A stretch of 64,000 bases of DNA from assembly GCA_000708835.1 (NCBI GenBank), contig DF237080.1, positions 116,991-180,990 on the forward strand, in the 5' to 3' direction. Numbering within the stretch: the first letter of the stretch is position 1; each line of letters begins with the position of its first letter. Position numbers and translations under genes: made by a program. The DNA is from Klebsormidium nitens. Its lineage: Eukaryota > Streptophyta > Klebsormidiophyceae > Klebsormidiales > Klebsormidiaceae. The notes under the pieces are model-generated. The model worked only from the letters and a program-made list of their open reading frames with translations, made no database searches and had not been told where the DNA came from. This document shows, one piece after another, positions 58,752 to 64,000 of this stretch.

Positions 58752-60036
58752 TCAGACTGCTGACCTTTCGCAAAGTTCGTGATGTTCTAAGATGACGTTC
58801 ATTTGAAGCTGTTCTAGAATCTCGTGGAAGGGCATTCCGGGATGGATTCCGTCTGACCCATGGTAGACGAACTTGGTTCCGTTGTGCCCAACCATGAGCC
58901 TATTACATCAAGTATTGTCAGGGCACCTTGCAAGCGCGACGGTTCGATTATCCTCCTCGCGTCCTGATTGAAAATGTCTATTCGATGATTGAAAAACTCT
59001 TTCATCGCAAAGTACTCCTCTTTCACCGCTGTCGCCGTCTGAAAGATAAACGTAGACCTGATCACAGTTCCGGTATCATTAGCTACCGCCTGCAACTCCT
59101 GATCTCTCCCAATCTTCCAACCAACTTACTACATCTGCAATCTCTTCATTAAATTGGGGACGAGAGTAATACTTCGCTGGATGCAGCACCATATTCATAA
59201 CCAGCACGCCGGGCTTATACTCCCTGGAAATCAATTCCTCAATCTTTTCCCGAAACTTCTCGTCCGGCGTAGGATTCCAAGCCCAGGAGATGCAGTACTT
59301 GTAAGGGGATCCCTCGATTCCAAGAAACTCCTGAACCACTTCGGTCGTAGTTTCATTGTAGTCATACAATGACCGCTTACCGACACACTTCTGAGGGGAT
59401 CCCCCGGCATCGCTGGGCGCCGGCGCGGTACAGCAGAAGACGTGATCCACATAGTGGAACGTTTTCCAGGTGATCGCGCCCCAGGGTTCCGCTTTGGAAT
59501 TATTGAACCGCGGACCGAAAAAGGCAGTGGCCTTGTACCTCACGTTGAACAAATGCAGCGAAACAGAGTCTCCTTGCGTAGCGAGCCAAGCGCGCTTTGG
59601 GTCGCGCATCAACGCACGCGCCAGGTCCAAGTGACTCAGCAACTGGAGGTCGCAGCCCTTCTTATCGAGCTCGTCTATCGAGTCTATAAAAGCCAGATCC
59701 CTAAGATCACACGGCAGACATTGATCGACGCCCTCCTTCTCAACTGCAGCCTCTTGGAAAGGGAATAATGCTAGCTAGGGTTCTCGAGGCTTCTGGCGCC
59801 ATTAGTACATTGTCAGGGTTGCCAGCACTTTCTGCACCATTTGAAAAGCCAGCGTTAAGCCGTCCTGTCAGGTTTCCCGTTTGCTTGCCAAGCGGCCAGC
59901 TGCTTTGACGAGACAATAAACTCCAGCATTCTTGCCCGCTGCCTTTGATCTGGTGTGTGGCCAGAAATGCTGAGAGCATGATGAGCAGGACCAGTAAGCA
60001 GCAGCCAAAGAGCGCTCCGCCAACCTGATCTTTCAT
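58752..60036 (-). pseudogene. SGNH/PC-esterase-like type II membrane protein, reading frame broken
   Basis: Read on the minus strand from the ATG at 60036, the protein starts MKDQVGGALFGCCLLVLLIM, a membrane anchor. It then has a stem and an SGNH-hydrolase layout: block I TQGDSVSLHLFN with the catalytic Ser, Cys-bearing strands, the strand GVLVMNMVLHPA, and the C-terminal DGIHPGMPFHEI holding the catalytic Asp and His. The frame must change three times to follow this (near 59765, 59105 and 58895), and the available intervals (about 30-40 bp at two of them) are too short for introns. It is either a decayed gene or one carrying sequence errors. Plant relatives acetylate or deacetylate wall polymers in the Golgi; the substrate here is unknown. 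An upstream short coding exon is possible. Confidence 0.55.
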
Positions 60037-60145
60037 CCACCGATATCCAATCCACTTGGCCAGTCTGAATTGCTCCTGACCGGCCGAGTCTTGTTCCGCT
60101 TCTAGCCGCACTCACCGCACCATCTTTGGAAGAAGCGTCTTCCAA

Positions 60146-60962
60146 ATGTAATACGTGTTTGTGTCCTCAGTTGCTCGCTATCCTATAGATTTAGTGTCAG
60201 GCGCAGTCAGGAGTAGCGCCGCGCCACGAAACAGAGCAAAGCGCAAGTATTTGAGAATCTGCTGGAAAGCCTGACGCTCCTTGAATCTCGGCCTCCTGCA
60301 AAAGTGACAGCGGGTCATGAGCCAACAGTACTAGATTGGGTACTATGGATTTCAGCAGCCAAAGTTTGTGTGAGTTGGGTGATCATGCTTGATATCACAG
60401 AAGGGTTTATTCGATCTCTAGTGCAGTAACTTATAGGACCGGCTATCCCTGTCATGACTGTCAGGTTCTTGAACTAGTTAGGTCCGTACTTCAAGCTCTC
60501 CGGTCCTAAGAAGGTAGCAACCGGCAACCACTAGTACGAAGTTCGAACATCCGCCCCCAATTCCCAGAACAAAAACGTCAGTCCTGAGACTTGCACGTGA
60601 TGGGTGATTTAAACCAGATTCTGCAGTGTGCACACATCTGCAGATTGCTTTAGATCTTTCAATCACTAATTGACAGTCTGCTGTCATTGTGATATTGGGA
60701 CTCGTGTGAAATCTGGTGGCTCATTTATTAGCTGTTTGAACCTTGCACCTGGATGCCTGACGTGCGTGACTAATATCACGTGTGCCAGGGGCCCGGCTGC
60801 GGTCGGCGAAGCTAGATCACGTCTTCTAATCTGGCGCTACAGTTAAATGACAGTAATCAACTCTTCTTTCCGATATGCTCAGCTAACAGTCCTGTCATTC
60901 TGACACATCAAGTGTGCCAAGGCCCAGGCTAGCGGCGCCCTGCAGCGCGTGGCGGGTGCTTT
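60146..60962. other. Intergenic, no gene recognised
   Basis: Left part of a repeat-rich stretch between the SGNH-like gene and the last gene of the window. No coding potential was recognised. Confidence 0.5.
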
Positions 60963-61451
60963 GACTAGCCCTGGGGTGGCAACTCGAGAAAATTACCGCA
61001 TACACCTGCGACCAAGGGGTTGGCGAACCTGGTAGGTTATAGTGTAGTATCTTATTGATATTTTTGCAATTCACTAGTAGCTTATACTGCAGGATCTTAT
61101 TGGCAGCTCTAAAGTCAAGCAGGTTATAGTGCAAGATCTTACGACCAAATATGTAACGAGCATCTTACCGTGTAGTATCTGTCGGATGATTGAGGCATGT
61201 AAAGGGAGTTGATTTGGTCGCTGCCATATAAGTGCATCTTTTGCATCTTATTGGTTGTAAGATCCGCAAAATATGTAAGATGGGGGGGTCAAAATCCAAC
61301 AATTTATAGTGCTCTGGAACCGTCTCGATATGACGAAGACAATGACGTATTCCTTTTCATGAGATTCTGAACGAGCGCTTATGCGGATTCGTCAAGATGA
61401 TTTTTACTTCGATCATCTGCGGATTCGGAGTTGCCACCCCAGGTGACTAGC
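60963..61451. mobile_element. Non-autonomous hAT-type element with 8-bp target duplication
   Basis: The element spans 60971-61443 (473 bp). Its ends are perfect 16-bp inverted repeats: CCTGGGGTGGCAACTC at the left and its reverse complement at 61428-61443. It is flanked by identical 8-bp copies of TGACTAGC (60963-60970 and 61444-61451). An 8-bp duplication and a CxGGGGTGGCAA terminus are the hallmarks of the hAT superfamily. There is no transposase. The interior has degenerate subterminal repeats (GGTTATAGTGCAAGATCTTA and relatives, about 61030-61140). Confidence 0.9.
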
Positions 61452-61579
61452 TGTCAAAACAAGCAGGGCTCCTACAAAGCTGGAGGCTGTACACTGTCAG
61501 TATACGGTATTGGACAGGCCGGGCCAAAAATGAGATGACCTGTAGCTAGTAGCTGGCCGCTATTACTTCTAAGGTGTTG

Positions 61580-61660
61580 AAGTACGGTTGGCAGGTACTG
61601 TACTGGTACCTATAACCCGCGGTACCTATACGGTACCTATTGACGGGACATAAAACGTAC
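61580..61660. repeat. GGTACC/GTAC-rich palindromic tract
   Basis: Dense overlapping GTAC and GGTACC palindromes (for example TGTACTGGTACC, GCGGTACC, ACGGTACC) similar to 13212-13290 and continuing near 61965-62070. No gene is seen. Confidence 0.55.
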
Positions 61661-61761
61661 GGGTACTGTACTACGATACCGATTGGGTTGTGCCCACACC
61701 GTACACTAGTGTCAGGTCACTCGGGGTCCAGACTGGTCACTGTACGCAGCAGCACATGAAA

Positions 61762-61969
61762 TACCGTACCAATTGTCCGATTGGGCAGATTTTTGCCCAA
61801 TAATTAGTTTCGTATCTCATGGATTTTGGGCAGCTTCATTTATGCATTTATTTTGTTTTTCTACGGGGCAAAATGATCTGCAAATTTAATCGTAATTTAT
61901 TTTTAATTCAGATTTTTGGGCAAGTCAAAGAGTATTTAATTGTTGCCCAACGGGACAATTGGTACGGTA
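61762..61969. mobile_element. Short inverted-repeat element flanked by TA (mariner/Stowaway-like)
   Basis: CCGTACCAATTGTCC followed by two variable bases and TTGGGCA forms the left end (61764-61787). The reverse complement of 61944-61967 matches it at 22 of 24 positions. Both sides carry TA, the target duplication of Tc1/mariner-type elements. The 204-bp element is AT-rich inside and has no transposase. Confidence 0.7.
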
Positions 61970-62069
61970 GGTACACTGTACAGGTACCTACCGTACGCCG
62001 ACAATAGCGTATGGTTCTGGTCTACCGCCGTGCAGTGCGTCAGTGCATGTACCGTAGTACCGTACTTAG

Positions 62070-63002
62070 GTACCAGCAGCCTAAGGTTGCGCGTCGACCG
62101 GAAACCTCCGAGGTCATCCCAGGTTTTTGAGCCAATCAGAGGCCTGCTTTTCATAAATATGGGTTTGTAAGCACTGAGGTGATTGTGTCGCCTATATCTA
62201 TCAAATGAGCATCTTTTCTCCTCAAAGAAGCATTGTCGGCAACTGCCACCACTCATGGCCATTGCCTATGTGCTTTGGATAGAGCATTTTGGTGCAGAAT
62301 TGCGTGATATGGGGCGCACAGATGTGGAGGGTTTGCTGCAAACCAAGGCTGAAACCAGGGTTTCCTGAACCACGTGGTCTGACAACATCAAAGTGGGGGG
62401 TGGTTGATTTTCGGTCGACGCGCAACCTAATTCTTGGAGTCAGGCGGGGTGACTGACAAACCCGTGCGGCTGTCAGAATTCTAGTAACTGAAAAGTACTA
62501 GGCCCAGGTCGATTGTGCGGCGAAGGTCTACAAACCGTACACTGTTATTGGCTCATGAGTGTGAGATACTGTACCTCAGGCGCCTCTGCCAATAGTCATA
62601 CCTGCCTCATTCTGACAGGCCCGCCCATGAGATCCCCCAGCTGGGCAAAGATTGTAGGTAGCTGCCCTTGTACTCTGATCATTTTTTGCAGCCAAGCTAG
62701 CAAGCTGCAAACCACCTCGATCTGCAAATGACAGCACGCCTAGTTGCTGTCAGTCTTGCAGCTGAAGTCAAGGAACAAACCGAGCGTTTCAGGCCCTCTC
62801 TGTGGTGGCTTGCTGTCAGCGCGTCAAACAGCGATCTTCTAGCTCCCGAAGGCGCAGCTAGGCCAACATTGGTGGAAACTAGATCTACACTGAAAATGAT
62901 ATTGCCATAGCTGAGTCACGCAGCTAGCACTGTGGCTGTAGCGAGCTAGGAAGGTTGTTCTGATTGAAGCCACTAGGGGCTGTACTTGGGGCGGCTCGGG
63001 CA
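62070..63002. other. Intergenic, probable promoter of the next gene
   Basis: No gene recognised. A G/A-rich CAAAGTGGGGGGTGG tract lies near 62390. The upstream control region of the glycosyltransferase starting at 63003 should be in this stretch. Confidence 0.45.
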
Positions 63003-63863
63003 ATGCCTCAGAGAGGGGTTTCGCAGTGCCTATGGCACGGGATTCTTCTACTGGTTCTTGGAGCCGTAATCTCATCCGTATGTTTAGCGGGGCTTTCAAA
63101 CACTGCGGGTGATGTTTCTAGAGCAGAGAACCGCGGAATTTTGTTGACAGCTTTTGATCACAGCGTCAATGGCAGCACGTTTCAGGCGCTTGATAGACGA
63201 GAGCTGCAGATTGCGCTGGAGCAGCTGGATCGAGTGTTGCCCCCGGATCTGCCGATTATGGTAAAAACAAACTGGGAGGGCGCGCAAAACTACCTCCCAC
63301 AGAACGTCTCAAACCGGGTCATCACCTTCTCATCAGACCTCCGAGTCACTGGGAGAGGGATTGGGCAGCAGGGAGAGCGCGAGCTGCAAGCTGGGCCAAG
63401 ACCATTTCTTTGGTGGCGAAAAGTTTCGCCGTCCAGATTAGAATCAGTGGAGCTTTCTAAAAAGGTTCCTGAACATAGTATGGGTGGTGAGCTCCCAGCT
63501 CCCGGCAATTTTACATCCGAGGAGGTTGCGGGTGGCTCCAATTCAGTCTTGCAACCAGTCAAGCTATCCAAGATCCGCTCCTTGGCCGCGGCGCCATTCT
63601 CAGTGACGCTGTATCTAGATCTGGACGCAATGGTCTGCCGGGACCTCTCCTTCCTCTTTGACGTGTTTGAGGAGAGCTCCTTTGAGCTGGCAATCGCGAG
63701 GGATGCGAGCCGGCCGCACGATCTCTACGACTTCAACTCGGGCGTGATTTTGTACAGAAGGACAGCCAGCATGCAGCGCTTCTTCTCTGCCTGGGAGGAG
63801 TACTACTTGTCGTTCTGCGTTGGGAAGGGGTATAGTAATCTTGTAACGATTACGACTGGTTAA
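63003..63863 (+). CDS. Glycosyltransferase-like type II membrane protein, 5' part
   Basis: The ATG at 63003 starts MPQRGVSQCLWHGILLLVLGAV, an N-terminal signal anchor of Golgi type. The lumenal part begins with GILLTAFDHSVNGSTF. The donor-substrate site is VTLYLDLDAMVCRDLSFLFD, with a DxD motif, followed by DFNSGVILYRRTASMQRFFS, the usual next block of nucleotide-diphospho-sugar transferases, in which an acceptor or base residue often follows a conserved N/S-G. The open frame ends at 63863, but similarity to the fold would continue. The GTATAG after GGGAAGGG near 63829 may be a donor, in which case the rest lies beyond the window. A Ser/Pro-rich insert of about 70 residues separates the first strands from the DxD motif. 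Sugar and acceptor are unknown. Confidence 0.7.
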   Translation: MPQRGVSQCLWHGILLLVLGAVISSVCLAGLSNTAGDVSRAENRGILLTAFDHSVNGSTFQALDRRELQIALEQLDRVLPPDLPIMVKTNWEGAQNYLPQNVSNRVITFSSDLRVTGRGIGQQGERELQAGPRPFLWWRKVSPSRLESVELSKKVPEHSMGGELPAPGNFTSEEVAGGSNSVLQPVKLSKIRSLAAAPFSVTLYLDLDAMVCRDLSFLFDVFEESSFELAIARDASRPHDLYDFNSGVILYRRTASMQRFFSAWEEYYLSFCVGKGYSNLVTITTG

Positions 63864-64000
63864 GCCTAACCTCGTTCTCGACAGGATTTCGTTGACCGCG
63901 AGTTAGCGAAACGGCGGTGGTTACGTCTTAACGACGCACTGCGTGGCTGTCTGCAAGACGGCGTAATATCCCGGATGGATCGGCTTTAGTGAGCCGATGT

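Overview
This 64 kb window looks like nuclear DNA of a green plant, most likely a streptophyte alga of the Klebsormidium type; that species guess is inference. The support is: intron-rich genes with standard GT-AG splice sites, a P-class PPR protein, a twin-arginine (thylakoid-lumen type) FKBP, a GT77 cell-wall type glycosyltransferase, an LRR receptor-like protein, a plant-style calmodulin-lysine methyltransferase, close to even base composition, and an 872-base assembly gap. I saw no operons, tRNA, rRNA or CRISPR. Exon models were built by hand from reading frame, splice consensus and codon phase.

Layout: acetyl-CoA synthetase 3' part (376-6405, +); GT77 glycosyltransferase (8558-12391, -); lumenal FKBP (13734-15979, +); LRR receptor-like protein (16880-18154, -); calmodulin-lysine N-methyltransferase (20804-26236, -); HNH-type zinc-binding protein (26332-26823, -); a plant protein of unknown role (27320-31237, +); a protein with a hydrophobic N-terminus, coiled coil and seven-bladed WD40 propeller, interrupted by the gap (34080-38356, +); a large PPR protein (39381-46325, -); a small unknown protein (47131-48994, -) divergent from a MOG1-type Ran-binding protein (49749-52474, +); a PARP-like ADP-ribosyltransferase fold protein (55636-58048, +); a frame-broken SGNH-hydrolase-like membrane protein (58752-60036, -); and the 5' part of a second glycosyltransferase (63003-63863, +). 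The genes are unrelated housekeeping and organelle functions; nothing suggests a functional cluster.

The most unusual signal lies in the introns. In four unrelated genes, the DNA around one splice site (a few tens of exon bases plus intron) is repeated in decayed tandem copies in the adjoining intron, with a unit of about 118-173 bp. In three genes (ACS, CaM KMT, PPR) it is the acceptor edge; in the GT77 gene it is the donor edge. This looks like a recurrent, roughly nucleosome-sized duplication process acting at exon borders. The window also holds a fold-back repeat family (two copies, both inside introns), a clean non-autonomous hAT-type element with an 8-bp target duplication, a mariner/Stowaway-like element flanked by TA, and a 17-bp direct repeat around a 776-bp segment. 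The WD40 protein resembles the architecture of bacterial and fungal conflict (NLR-like) proteins and is the best candidate here for an undescribed system.
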